Assembly: GCF_030445035.2 (NCBI RefSeq)
Contig: NC_080702.1
Span: forward strand, 28,412,053 to 28,476,052
DNA from: Dasypus novemcinctus
Lineage: Eukaryota; Chordata; Mammalia; Cingulata; Dasypodidae
Direction: 5' to 3'
DNA: 64,000 bases
In this document: one piece after another, positions 10,929 through 22,396 of the stretch
How the letters are laid out: every line of letters starts with the position of its first letter
How positions within the stretch are numbered: position 1 is the stretch's first letter
The notes under the pieces: generated by a model
Told to the model about the DNA's origin: nothing
Databases searched by the model: none
Seen by the model: only the letters and a program-made list of their open reading frames with translations
Translations under genes and position numbers: made by a program

Positions 10929-11352
10929 GGGGCGGCGGACTTGGCCCAGTGGTTAGGGCGTCCATCTACCACATGGGAGGTCCAGGGTTCAAATCCTGGA
11001 CCTCCTTGACCCGTGTGGAGCTGGCCCATGCGCAGTGCTGATGCGCGCAAGGAGTGCCCTGCCATGCAGGGGTGTCCCCCGCGTAGGGGAGCCCCACGTG
11101 CAAGGAGTGCGCCCCGTAAGGAGAGCCACCCAGCGCGAAAGAAAGTGCAGCCTGCCCAGGAATGGTGCTGCACACAGAGAGAGTTGACACAGCAAGATGA
11201 TGCAACAAAAAGAAACACAGATTCCCGTGCCACTGACAACAACAGAAGCAGACAAAGAAGACACAGCAAATAGACACAGAGAACGGACAACTGGGGTGGG
11301 GGGCGGGGGGAGAGGGGAGAGAAATAAATCTTTATAAACTAAAAATAAAAAA
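10929..11352 (+). mobile_element. DAS-SINE, long GC-rich type, with 13-bp target-site duplication
   Basis: Clean head with TTGGCCCAGTGGTTAGGGCG (A-box-like) and GGTTCAAATCC (B-box-like). The GC-rich body has AAGGAGTGC repeats, followed by the AATAAATCTTTA tail. TAAAAGTGTGGCA flanks it at 10916-10928 and 11353-11365. Confidence 0.93.
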
Positions 11353-11715
11353 TAAAAGTGTGGCAATGGGTAGAGCTGGTAGTAACACATTATAGTGAGT
11401 ATAACTAACATAACCAGTTATAGATGTGATTGTGACTGAAATGGAAAGTCTGGGGATGTAATGCCCATTGAAAGAACTCTAGAGAATAATCTAGGGACTC
11501 AACAACATAGTAAATCCAGAGGTGGATGAGGATTGTGGTTATTAGTACAAATACAAGAATATTTCTGTATGAACTAGAACAAATGAATGTCACTATTACA
11601 AGGTGGTAAGCACGTGGTAATGCATGGGAAAAATACAATTAATGTAGCTTATGGACTATAGTTAGAAATATTTTAATATTCTTGCATCAATATCAAAGAA
11701 GGTACTATTTTTGGG

Positions 11716-12001
11716 GGGTCATCCCAGAATTTAATGAATAAACTCTTGAACCATTATCATTACAATGAAAAGTAACTACTATTTTAAACATAACTACTAT
11801 CAAATGTGATATTTAAATGTAAGTATAAAATTACTGGTAGGAACATATTAAATTCACTGAACATAAAAAAACTTGTTCTAAGTTTGAAATGTTTTTCAAA
11901 CAAGCTTGAAATGTTTTTCAGGTTAAATATCTAGTCTTGCTTTATTTTTTTTTTAACATAGCCAAGTATTTATTTATGAAGGTACTAAATTAATGCTAAG
12001 T
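11716..12001. other. AT-rich unassigned sequence
   Basis: No gene or repeat family was recognised. A short direct repeat of TTGAAATGTTTTTCA occurs at about 11884 and 11907. Confidence 0.4.
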
Positions 12002-12015
12002 CTGAATCAGCTTTT

Positions 12016-12426
12016 CTTTTTTTTTTTTTTAGATTTTCTCTCTCCCCTTCCCCAGCTCCCAATTGTCTGCTCTCTGTGTCCATTCACTGTGTGTTCTTCT
12101 GTGACTGCTTCTATCCTTATCAGCAGCATCGGGAATCTGTGTTTCTTTTTGTTGTGTCATCTTGTAGTGTCAGCTCTCCGTGTGTGCGGTACCATTCATG
12201 GACAGGCTGCACTTTCTTTCGCACTGGGCGGCTCTCTTTACGGGGTACACTCCTTGCGCCTGGGGCTCCCCTACACGGGGACACCCCTGCGTGGCAGGGC
12301 ACTCCTTGTGCACATCAGCACTGCGCATGGGCCAGCTCCACGTGGGTCAAGGAGGCCCAGGGTTTGAACTGCGGACCTCCCATGTGGTAGGCAGATGCTC
12401 TATCCATTGGGCCAAGTCCGCTTCCC
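12016..12426 (-). mobile_element. DAS-SINE, long GC-rich type, with target-site duplication
   Basis: Full-length copy on the minus strand: head at the high-coordinate end (GGAAGCGGACTTGGCCCAAT), tail and T-run at the low end. Flanked by CTGAATCAGCTTTT (12002-12015) and CTGACTCAGCTTTT (12427-12440). Confidence 0.93.
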
Positions 12427-12984
12427 CTGACTCAGCTTTTGACCCATAAATTTGGTCTGCTGTGTCCCACGAGCCCTTCCAGGCTGGGAGGGGCTGCACC
12501 ATTGTTTGCCAGGGAGCCAGCATGGGACTAAAGAAGAGTCAACCTTCTCAGTCACCCTTCCTTCTGACCAGGACTGGATGTTGAGCACACAGAGGGGAGA
12601 GGAATTATTTCCTACCCAGGAAAAGAGAGGGGGCTCCCAGCAAATACTGGAGAGGTGCCTCTGGGAAAGTTTGAATTATGAGGCTCTTGGCCTCCAGACA
12701 GGATCCTCTAACACAATGATCCAGTTTGTGTTGCAGCATACACACTCTGACCAGGCTTTGAACCGAGCAGAGTACCCAAGAGTACCATCTGCTGGCTGAT
12801 CAAGAAAGTGCACGTGAGGAAATTAAAGGTAGGTTTTTTTCCGTGTTTATAACCTCCCTCCCGAAGGCCCTAGGAAGTGGGTCTGTAACCCATTACTGGG
12901 TCAAGAGCCCAGATGTGAGCAACTAACAGGGACAATCCTAAAGACCCAGAACAGGTTGAATCAAGAATCAAAGAACAGCAGTAG

Positions 12985-13108
12985 GGAGCAAATGTGGCTC
13001 AAGTTGTTGAGCTCCTGCCTCCCACACAGGAGGTCCTGGGTTCAGTTCCTGGTGCTTCCTGAAAAAAACAAAAACAAAAAACAAGCAAAACAAATGAAAA
13101 AAAAAAAC
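12985..13108 (+). mobile_element. Short single-head DAS-SINE
   Basis: Only the tRNA-like head (AATGTGGCTCAAGTTGTTGA, then GGTTCAGTTCC) is present, with a long A-rich tail. Together with the next element it is bracketed by AAGAACAGCAGTAG (12971-12984) and AAGAACAGTAGT (13207-13218), so the second one entered this one's tail. Confidence 0.82.
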
Positions 13109-13109
13109 C

Positions 13110-13206
13110 TCAGGGAAGTCAGTGTGGCTCAGTGGTTGAGGACTGGCTTCCCACATACAAGGTCTTGGGTTCAATTCCTGGCCCTCAGTACTAAAAAAAA
13201 AAAAAA
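13110..13206 (+). mobile_element. Short single-head DAS-SINE inserted in the tail of another
   Basis: Head GGGAAGTCAGTGTGGCTCAG with GGTTCAATTCC, then an A-run. It lies immediately after the tail of the element at 12985-13108. Confidence 0.82.
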
Positions 13207-13592
13207 AAGAACAGTAGTAACAAACAGTCTCCTACCACTAAACCCCTATGAAAGAGAGAGAAGAGAAACTGAGCATCAGAATAAACATCATCATAATCAG
13301 ATGCCTAAGCATCAGCAAAATATTACAAGCCATACTAAGAAAATGGAAGAAATGGCACAAGAAAAGAAATATATCAAAGCCACCAGAAGAGACACAGGAT
13401 TTGAGACAAACAATGAGATTCACACAAATTTCCAGAATAAAATGAATGAGTTGAAAGACAATTTGGCTAAAGTGATAAAGGACATCAAGAAGACACTGGG
13501 TGAGCACAAATAATTTTAAAACCTGAATAGAAAAATAAAAGAGCTCATGGGAATGAAAGACACAATAGGTGAGATCAAAAACACAGTAGAGG

Positions 13593-13800
13593 TAATAGAG
13601 GGTATGGCAAAATATGCCAAATATATGCTATGGACTATAGTTAGTGGTACTAGTCTGATGATATTATCTCATAATCAGTAACAAATGTTCCACAACGATG
13701 TCATGTGTGTTTGGTGAAGGGTTGTTGTGTGGGAATTCCACATATGTGCATTATTGCTTTCTAAGTTCACAAATTCTGTAATAAAAAAATATTTTAAAAT
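13593..13800 (+). mobile_element. Short L1 3'-end insertion, third 3' UTR family
   Basis: The insert contains TATGCTATGGACTATAGTTA and ends GTAATAAAAAAATATTTTAA. It matches the first 3' UTR module at 44130-44310. The target duplication AACACAGTAGAGG (13580-13592) and AACACATTAGAGG (13801-13813) lies in the ORF1 sequence of the host L1. Confidence 0.78.
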
Positions 13801-14388
13801 AACACATTAGAGGCATACAACAGCAAATTCAAAATGGTAGAAGGAAGAATAAGTGATACAGAAGTCAGAACAGCTGGAATTGAAGGAAGAGAAGAACAGA
13901 AAGAGAATAGAATGGAAAAAATTGAGCCTGCCAGGGAGTTCAATGATAACATGAAGTGCAACAACATACTTGTCATGGGAGTTCCAGAAGGAGAAGAGAA
14001 TAGAAAAAGAGTAGAATGAGTATTTGAGGAAAAAATGGCTGAAAGTTTCCCAATTCTCATGAAAGAAATGAATTTACATCTCCAGGAAGTACAGTATACC
14101 CCAATCAGAAGAATCTGAATAGACCTACTCCAAAACACATACTACTCAGAATGTCAGATATCAAAGATAGAGAGAAAACTCTGAGAGCAGCAAGGGAGAA
14201 GCAAACTGTCACATACAAGGGAGACCGAGGAAGACTTAGTGTGGATTTCTCATCAGAAACCATGGAGGTGAGAAGACAGTGGTATGACACAATTAGGACA
14301 CTGAAAGAGAAAAATTGCCACCTGAGAATTCTTTATCTGGCAATCTTGTCCTTCAAATATGAAGGTGAATTTAAAATATTCACAAATA

Positions 14389-14714
14389 GTGGAGCTGGCC
14401 CATGCGCAGTGCTGATGCTTGCAAGGAGTGCCCTGCCACACAGGGGTGCCCCCACGTAGGGGAGCCCCACGCGCAAAGAGTGCGCCCCGTAAGGAGAGCC
14501 GCCCAGCGCGAAAGAAGTGCAGCCTGCCCGGGAATGGTGCCACACACATGGAGAGCGACACAACAAGATGACGCAACAAAAAGAAACAGAGATTCCCGTG
14601 CCGCTGACAACAGAAGCAGACAAAGAAGATGCAGCAAATAGACACAGAGAACAGACAACCGGGGTAGGGGGTAGGGGAGAGAAATAAATAAATAAATAAA
14701 TCTTTTAAAAAAAT
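14389..14714 (+). mobile_element. 5'-truncated DAS-SINE with 16-bp target-site duplication
   Basis: The tRNA-like head is missing; the element begins in the body at GGAGCTGGCCCATGCGCAG and ends in (AAAT)n and ATCTTTTAAA. AAAATATTCACAAATA occurs on both sides (14373-14388 and 14715-14730). The truncation therefore happened at insertion, not by later deletion. Confidence 0.92.
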
Positions 14715-14765
14715 AAAATATTCACAAATATACAGAAACTAAGAGAATTAGTGAAAATGAATCCA

Positions 14766-14965
14766 GAGGAGCAGGTGTGGCTCAAGCAATTGAGCACCAG
14801 CCTTCCATATTAGAGGTCCCGGGTTCAGTTCCCAGTGTCCCCTAAAGAAAAAACAAACAGACAACAAGCAAACAACAATGAGCAGACAACAAGCACAACA
14901 GCAAGCAAAAACAATGGACAAACAGACAAGGGAGCCATCTCAGGGAGGAGGGGGAATAAAAACAA
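14766..14965 (+). mobile_element. DAS-SINE, single head with repetitive tail
   Basis: Head GGAGCAGGTGTGGCTCAAGC and GGTTCAGTTCCC, then a body built of ACAACAAGCAAACA-like units and GGGAGCCATCTCAGG. It ends in GGGGGAATAAAAACAAA, as does the element at 2157-2453 read on its own strand. Confidence 0.82.
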
Positions 14966-15295
14966 ATTCAGCTTTGCAAGAAGCATGAAAGGGAGCTGTA
15001 CAGCACGAAGGAAAAACAAAAACCAAAACAAGAGAGCGAGTCTTGGAGGAGAGTGTTCAAGTGGAGACTATCAGAAGGATACCCAAAAGGGTAAAAAGAC
15101 AGATGAAAAGATATAACATATGAAATCCAAAGAATAAAATAATGGAAGTAAATAATGCACTTACAGTAATGTAATGGATTACATTTCCCAATCAAAATAA
15201 ATAGGCTGACAGAAAGGATTAAAAAAAACAAAACAAAACAAAACCATGGGCCAACCACATACTGTCAACAAGAGACTCATCTTAGATCCAGATCG

Positions 15296-15325
15296 AGCCT
15301 CCCACATTAGAGGTCCTGGGTTGGA
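15296..15325 (+). repeat. Tiny DAS-SINE head remnant
   Basis: The 30 bases CCTCCCACATTAGAGGTCCT and beyond match the middle of the SINE head, with no flanking body. It may be a deletion remnant or chance similarity. Confidence 0.35.
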
Positions 15326-16368
15326 AAAAGGTATTCTACTTACACAGTAGCCAAAAAGGAGCAGGGGTAGCTATACTAATACCAGACAAAAAGACTTTAA
15401 ATGCCAAAAGGTTATGAGATGTAGAAGGCTGTTGTATATTAATAATAGAACAAATCTACACATGAACAGTTATAAATATCTGTACATCTAACCAGGGTGC
15501 CCAAAACTTCACGAGGGAAATTCTGACAAAACTGAAGGGAGAAATATACACCTCTGCAATAATAGTCAGAAACTTCAACATACCACTCACACCAAGAGAC
15601 AGAACAACTAGACAGAAGATCAACTAGAACTTGAACAACATGATAAATAAACTAGACCTACAAGACATACAGAATATTGCATCCCAACTCAGCCATTTAT
15701 ATATTCTTCTCAGGTGTTCATGGATCTTTCTCCAGGATAGATCACATGTCAGGTCACAAGGCAGGTCTCAATAAATATAAAAAGATTGAAATTATACAAA
15801 GCATCCTCTCAAAAAGTAATGGAATGAAACTGGCAATCAGTAATAGACAAGAAAGGGGAAAATTCACATTTGTATGGAGGCTAAACAACACACTCCTAAA
15901 AACAACAAATGGGTCAAAGAAAAAATTATAAGGGAAATTAGTAAATACCTCAAGATGAATGAAAATGAGAACACAACAAAATCAAAACTTATGGGATATA
16001 GCGAAGGTAATGTTGAAAGGAAACTTTATAGCCTTAAACACCTATATTAAAAAATAAGAAAGCTGAAATCAAAGACCTAACTGAACATCTGGAGGAATTA
16101 GAAAAAAAAAAACAGTAAACCAATCCCAGAGCAAGTGGAAGGAGAGAAATAATAAGGATTAGAGCAGAAATAAAGGAAATTGAGAACAAAAAACAATAGA
16201 GAAACAAAACCAAAACTGGATTCTTTGGGAAAATCAATAAAATTCACAAATCCTTAGACTGACAAAGAAAAAAAGAGAGAAGATACAAATAAATAAAAAT
16301 AAGAAATGAAAGTGGGGATGTTACAACTGATACCATAGAAATAAAAAGGATCATAAGAGGATATTATG

Positions 16369-16790
16369 GGGAAACGGACTTTGGCCCAGTGGTTAGGGCG
16401 TCTGTCTACCATATGGGAGGTCCGCGGTTCAAACCCCGGGCCTCCTTGACCCGTGTGGAGCTGGCCATGCGCAGCGCTGATGCGCGCAAGGAGTGCCGTG
16501 CCACGCAAGGGTGTCCCCCGCGTGGGGGAGCCCTACACGCAAGGAGTGCGCCCGTGAGGAAAGCCGCCCAGCGTGAAAAGAAAGTGCAGCCTGCCCAGGA
16601 ATGGCGCCGCCCACACTTCCCGTGCCGCTGACGACAACAGAAGCGGACAAAGAAACAAAAGCAGACAAAGAAACAAGACGCAGCAAATAGACACCAAGAA
16701 CAGACAACCAGGGGAGGGGGGGAAATTAAATAAATAAATAAATCTTAAAAAAAAAATAATTAAAAAACATTGAATTTATAAAAAAAAAAA
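16369..16790 (+). mobile_element. DAS-SINE, long GC-rich type, with 12-bp target-site duplication
   Basis: Full-length with TTTGGCCCAGTGGTTAGGGC and GGTTCAAACCC. Part of the body before the tail is shortened near 16612, and the tail is extended by A/T-rich sequence. GAGGATATTATG flanks it (16357-16368 and 16791-16802), inside L1 ORF2. Confidence 0.92.
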
Positions 16791-18996
16791 GAGGATATTA
16801 TGATAAATTAGATAACCTAGATGAAATGGACAAATTCTAGAAATGCACAAACTACATGGACTGTACAAGAAATAGAGGAAACTCAACAAACCAATCACAA
16901 GTAAAAAAACAGTCATCAAAAATCTCCCAACAAAGGAAAGGACAGGACCAGATGACTTCTCAGGCGAATTCTACCAAGAATTTCAAGAATTAACACCAAT
17001 CATCTTTAAACTCCTCCAAAAAATTGAAGAGGAGGGGAAATTATCCAACACATTTTATGAAGCTAACATCACCCTAATATCAAAGTCAGATGAAGACACT
17101 ACAAGAAAAGAAAATTACAGTCCAATCTTTCTAATGATCACAAATGCAAAACTTCTAAACAAAATACTTACAAATAGATCCAACATCATATCAAAAGACT
17201 TATACACCATAACCAAGTGGGATTTATTCCTGGTATGCAAGGGTGGTTCAACACAAGAAAATCAATTTAGGCAATACCCACCTTAACAAATAAAAGGGAA
17301 AAAAACACATGATCATTTCGATCAATGCAGAAAAGGCATTCAACAAAAGCCAGCATCCTTTCTTGATAAATACTTCAAAAGATATTAATAGAAGGAAAAT
17401 TCCTTAATATGATAAAGGGCATTATATAAAAAACCTACACCAACATCATACTCAATTGGGAAAGGTTGAAAGCTTTCCCTCTAAGATCAGGAACAAGACA
17501 AGTGTGCTCACTGTCACCACTGTAAAGTAAGTAAAAGAAAAGAAAAGAAAAGAAAATGCATCCAAATAGGAAAAGAGGAAGTAAAGCTCTCACTATTTAA
17601 GGATGAATGATCCTACATTTAGAAAATCCTAAAATGTCTACCACAAAGCTACTTGAGCTAATAAATGACTTCAGCAAAGTAGCAGGACACAAGATCAACA
17701 TGCAAAAATTAGTAATGTTTCTGTACACTGTACACTGAATAATCTGAGGAGGAAATAGTAAAAAAAAATTCATTTACTTTAGCAACAAAAACTCTGAGAT
17801 ATCTATGAATCAATCAAACAAAAGGTGTAAAGAACCTGGTTTCAGAAAACTACAAGGAACTGCTGAAAGGAATCAAAGAAGACCTTAAGAAAAATGGAAA
17901 TACATTCCATGTTCATGGATTGGAAAACTAAATATCATGAAGATGTCAATCCTACCCAAAATGATTTATAGATTCAGTGCAAACACCAATCAAAATTCTA
18001 ACAGCCCACTTTACAGAAATAGAAATGGCAATTACAAAATTTATTTGGAAGGGAAAGTAAACCAGAATAGCCAAAAGCATCCTTAAAAAAAGAAGAGCAA
18101 TATGGGTTGCCCTCACTGCCTGAAATTGAAACATACTACAAAGGTACAGTGGTCAAAACAGCATGGTACTGGCATTAAGATAGATACGTTGATCAATAGA
18201 ATAGAAGTGAGAGTCTAGAAATAGGTTTTGACAAACCTACAAAACCTGTGTTACTGGGGAAAAAAACAATCTCTTCAACAAATGGTGCTAGGAGAACTGG
18301 AAATTCATAACCAAAAGAATGAAAGAGGGTCCCTATCTCACTACTCTGCATGAATCAACTCTGAATGGATCAAAGACCTAAATATAAAAACCAGAACCAT
18401 AAAACTCCTAGAAGACAATATAGGGAATCATCTTCAAGAACTGATGGTAAGTGGGGGTCTCTTAAATCTTCCACCAAAAGTTTGAGCAATGAAATTTTAA
18501 AAAGAGATTAATGGGACCTCCTCAGAATTAAAAACTTCTGCATCTCAAAGGTCTTTGTCAGAAGGGTGAAATGACAGCTGACTCAATGGGAGAAAATATT
18601 TAGAAATCACCTATTAGATAAGGATTTAATATCCATGATATGTAAAGAGATGCTACAATTCAACAATAAAAAGACAAATGAACAAATTTAAAAATGGGCA
18701 AAAGACCTGAACAGACATTTGTCCAAATAAGAAATATAAATGTTGAAAAATCACATGAAAAAAATGTACATCACTGGCAATTAGGGAAATGCAAATCAAA
18801 GCTACAATGAGATATCATTTCACACCTATTAGAATGGCCACTATTAAAATGACAGAAAAGTACAAGTGTTGAAGAGGATGTGGAGAGATAGAAACGCTTA
18901 TTCACTGTTGGTACGAATCTAGAAAGGTACAGCCACTGTGGAGAACTGTTTGGCAGTTCCTAAGTAAGTTAAATATAGATTTGTCACATTACCTGA

Positions 18997-19540
18997 TGTA
19001 TTAGTCAGCCAAAGGGATACTGATGCAAAATACCAGAAATTGGTTGGTTTTTATAAAGGGTATTTATTTGGGGTAGGAGCTTACGGATACCAGGCCATAA
19101 AGCATAAGTTACTTCCCTCACCAAAGTCTATTTCCACGTGTTGGAGCAAGATGGCTGCCGACGGCTGCGAGGGCTCAGGCTTCCTGGGTTCCTCTGGGCT
19201 CAGCTCCTCTGTTTCCTCCTCAAGGTCAGCTGTAGACTGTGAGGCTCTCTAGGCTTTGCCTCTCTCCACAAGGCCAGCTGTAGACTATCAGGCAAACAGC
19301 TCTGTCGCTCTCCCTGGGGCTCCAGCTTAAGGCTTCAGCATCAAACTCCAACATCAAAAACCCTCAATTCTGTCCTTTGCCACGTCTTTTATCTGCCATC
19401 AAGGGGCAGGGACTCAACACCCTAATGATGTGGCCCAATCAAAGCCCTAATCATAACTCAGTCACACCCAGGTACAGACCAGATTACAAACATTGTCCAT
19501 TATCTATTTTTGGAATTCATAACCATATCAAACTGCTACA
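18997..19540 (-). mobile_element. Solitary LTR, minus strand
   Basis: The element reads TG...CA. On the minus strand it begins TGTAGCAGTTTGATATGGTT and ends CTTTGGCTGACTAATACA. Near its 3' end it carries CCCCAAATAAATACCC, a plausible polyadenylation signal. Start and end match the element at 21785-22391, so both belong to one LTR family of ERVL/MaLR-like style. It interrupts L1 ORF2. No clear duplicated target was seen, and no internal retroviral genes accompany it. Confidence 0.72.
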
Positions 19541-20220
19541 GCCCAGCAATACCACTACTAGGTATATACCCAGAAAAACTGAGAGCAGTGACAAAGATAT
19601 CTGCACACCATTGTTCATAGCACCATTGTTCACAATTGCCCAAAGATGTAAACAACCCAGGTGCCCACCACCTGACAAATGGGTAAACAAATTGTGGCAT
19701 ATACACATGATGGGGTATACACATTCAGCTGTAAGAAGAAATGAAGTCGTGAATCATGACAACATGGATGAACCTGGAGGACATTATGCTGAGTGAAGCA
19801 AACCAGATGCAAAAGGACAAATACTGTATGATTGTGCTATTATGAACTAAATATATTATGTAAATTTATGGCATTAATAATTAGAATATAGGTCACCGGA
19901 AAATAGAATGAGGTTAGAGAATGGAAAACTGAGGTTTAATCTGTGCAGAATTGGTAGAAAGCTTGGTCATAAATCTTTGGAAATGTATAAAAATGGTGAA
20001 AGTACATCATAGTGTAATTAGCTGTGCTAATATATGGGTATGATAGTGGTTGAAAAGGGAAGTCTAAGATCATGCATATTCCCAGAAGGAAAGCTTTAAA
20101 ATGTAACATGGGACTGTACAGCAATGGTTTAACAATCTTCCATTAAGGGTTTTTAAAAAACGGAAATATACTAAGTGAAAGTAACTAGATAAAAAGTACT
20201 GTTTGGCTTAACTCCATTTA

Positions 20221-20466
20221 TTTTTTTAATATATTTTTTATTTATTTTTAAAAGATACACAGATCACACAAAATCTTACATTAAAAAATATAGGAGGTTC
20301 CCATGTGCCCCACTCCCCACACCCCCCACTTTTCCCACATCAACTTCTTTCATTGCTGTGGCATATTCATTGCACTTGTTGAATACATTTTGGAGCACTG
20401 CTACACAGTGCGGATTATAGTTTGCGTTGTAATTTACACGCTCTCCTGGTCCATTCAGTGGGGGGT
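20221..20466 (-). mobile_element. Short L1 3'-end insertion, minus strand
   Basis: The reverse complement matches the L1 3' UTR at 39380-39620, with the CCACAGCAATGAAAGAAGTT region and a TTTAAAAATAAATAAAA tail. TTAACTCCATTTA repeats at 20208-20220 and 20467-20479 mark the target site. Confidence 0.82.
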
Positions 20467-20760
20467 TTAACTCCATTTATACAAATATAAATACAAATAA
20501 ATTAGAGAGATGGAAACAGAATAGCAGGAATGTATGGTAGGGGAAGGATAGAGAAGATTTGAGAGGTGATTATTAAGAGGTAGAGCTTTTTCTTTCTCTT
20601 TTATTATTGTTGTTGTTGTTGTTATAGGAGTAATGAAAGCATTCTAATATTGATTGAAGTGATGAATGCACAACTCTGTAATTATACCAAATACCACCGA
20701 TCGTACACTTTGGATAGATTGCATGTTTTATGAATATATATCAATGAAATTGATTTTTTT

Positions 20761-21779
20761 AAAGTGTCAACCACGGATTCTACTTACAGTCAAGATATTC
20801 TTCATTATCAATGCTATAAGAAAACAATTTCTGCATAAAAGAATGTAGGGAGTTTTGTGCCCAAAAGCCCTACTAGAGTATTAGAAGATGAGTCTCATTC
20901 AACCAAGTAGCAACTGGGAAAATCTCAATAAAAAAACAGATGGCAAGCATTATATGCATGCACACACTCACACAGACATACAACACTAAAGCAAAGATGG
21001 CGTTGAGGGTGAAGATTCATGTACAAATGATACAAATTCTGAAATAGTAGAAATAATACAATTAAAAATGAAAGGAGAAGGAAGAAGGAAAACAATAAGT
21101 TTACTGATGTGTAGGCAGTAAGAGTGCATAAGGGGCACCAAAACAAATTGAAAATCCAAAAAGCAAAAGATTAAATAGGAAATGGAGAACTAAGGACATT
21201 AACAACGATATAAATAAGAAGGTAAAAACTAGAACAAAAATACAAACCCTTGTAAACAGTCAAAATAAAGTACAAATCATAGAGTCAAGAATACATACTC
21301 ACAAAGAAACATAGCAAATAGAATAAACTATACATAATCATTAATTAAATGTTATGACAGTTGAAACCAAGCATATCATTCATAGCAACAAATATGAACG
21401 GGTTTTGACTCACCTATTAAAAGAAAGAGATTTTCAATTTCGCTCACAAAACAGGACGCGTATTTGCATGTATTATAAGCAAGTGACACACTAAAATAAG
21501 ATTATGCAGAAAGGCAAAAGGTAAAGGGATGGATAAAGGTATACAAGGCAAATGGAAACAAAATACAGCAGGGGTAGCTATTCTGATAGCAGAAAAAGTA
21601 GAAAACAAACCCAAAACATTAAACATGATAAAGTCAACAGTTCTGGATACCAAAAGTGACAACTCACGATAATGATTTAACACATATGAATAGAATATAC
21701 TCATATATCAACACTGATAATAGAGAATATTCATGCTTTTCAATCACACAAAGTAGATCAACAAAAAATAACTATATAG
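20761..21779 (+). mobile_element. Old LINE-1, ORF1/ORF2 junction region
   Basis: A-rich plus-strand sequence becomes clearly L1 ORF2-like from about 21400: a CAAATGGAAACAAAATACAG region, then AGCAGGGGTAGCTATTCTG. This is the start of the endonuclease-coding segment. The first 130 bases are uncertain. The copy resumes after the LTR at 21785-22391 and fades by about 22,610. Confidence 0.55.
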
Positions 21780-21784
21780 GATGG

Positions 21785-22391
21785 TGTGCCAGTTTGATAT
21801 CATTTATGAATTCCAAAAAACGATATTGATTGTTTGTAAACTGGTCTGTTTCTCTGGGCGTGATACTCTTTGATTGATTTAAATCCAAAGGCTTTACGTT
21901 TAGTTGATTAAATCAAGATTAAGGTGTTGATTGGACCATGTCATTAGGGCGTGCAGGGTTGAGTTCCCACCCTCTTACACAGAAGCAGATCTACAGAGGA
22001 ATAAAGAGAGCTCCATAGACACAGGAGAAAACTTGTCAGCTTTGAACCTGCAGCCCCATGGAAGAGAGACGAGCCATTCACCTGATAGTTTACAGCTGAC
22101 CTTGTGAAAAGACCAGAGCAGCTGAGCCCAGAAAGAAACAAGCCCTCCAGCCTACAGCTGCGATGGAAAGAAACTGGACTATGGAACCTTTAGAGGAAAG
22201 ACGAAGGCTGAACCCTTGCAGATATCAGCAGCCTTCCCGCTTCAACACATGCCAACAAACATTTGGTGAGAAAATACCTCTTATGGTACCTTGAGTTGGA
22301 CTGTTTATGGCCTTGTAACTGTAATCTTCTACCCCCCAAAAAAGCCAACAGATTTCTGGTACTTTGCCTCAGCATCCCTTTGGTTAATACA
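21785..22391 (+). mobile_element. Solitary LTR with 5-bp target-site duplication
   Basis: A 607-bp element starting TGTGCCAGTTTGATATCATT and ending CCCTTTGGTTAATACA. It is flanked by GATGG at 21780-21784 and 22392-22396, the five-base duplication expected of ERVL-class integration. It is related to the minus-strand LTR at 18997-19540 at both ends but diverges in the middle. No internal sequence remains, consistent with recombination between two LTRs. Confidence 0.8.
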
Positions 22392-22396
22392 GATGG

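Larger units (their letters stand above)
10505..11715 (+). mobile_element. LINE-1 ORF2 C-terminus and 3' UTR
   Basis: The segment from 10505 (GCTCATTACAGCACTATTTA and so on) is the very conserved L1 ORF2 C-terminal region. It passes into a 3' UTR whose later half (11366-11710) matches 43760-44110 in another L1. A SINE at 10929-11352 interrupts it. The last part of the 3' UTR and the poly(A) are missing. Confidence 0.72.
12441..20760 (+). mobile_element. Near-full-length LINE-1 carrying seven or more nested insertions
   Basis: The order of parts is that of an L1. A 5' UTR-like leader covers 12441-12970. ORF1 relics occupy 13207-14388 and 14715-15070, with an open piece at 13254-13512 and the VMGVPEGEE region near 13975. 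ORF2 endonuclease-type sequence spans 15350-15960. Reverse transcriptase sequence spans 16803-17900, and its FADD box near 17597 has decayed to FKDE followed by a stop. The ORF2 C-terminus runs over 18480-18996 and 19541-19830, and the 3' UTR goes to about 20760. Stops and frameshifts are frequent, so it is long dead. Insertions within it are listed separately; their removal restores a continuous L1. Confidence 0.75.

Noticed and set aside
10929..10999. tRNA-like sequences with A and B boxes (here and at every SINE)
   Set aside because: They are SINE heads attached to SINE bodies and A-tails, not tRNA genes. The cloverleaf is incomplete.
12968..13207. Regularly spaced repeats resembling an array
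   Set aside because: They are two short SINEs, one inserted in the tail of the other. There is no constant repeat with unique spacers, so not CRISPR.
19040..19796. Open frames at 19040-19252 and 19377-19796
   Set aside because: The first lies within the LTR. The second runs from the LTR into L1 ORF2 C-terminal sequence. Both are transposon-derived.
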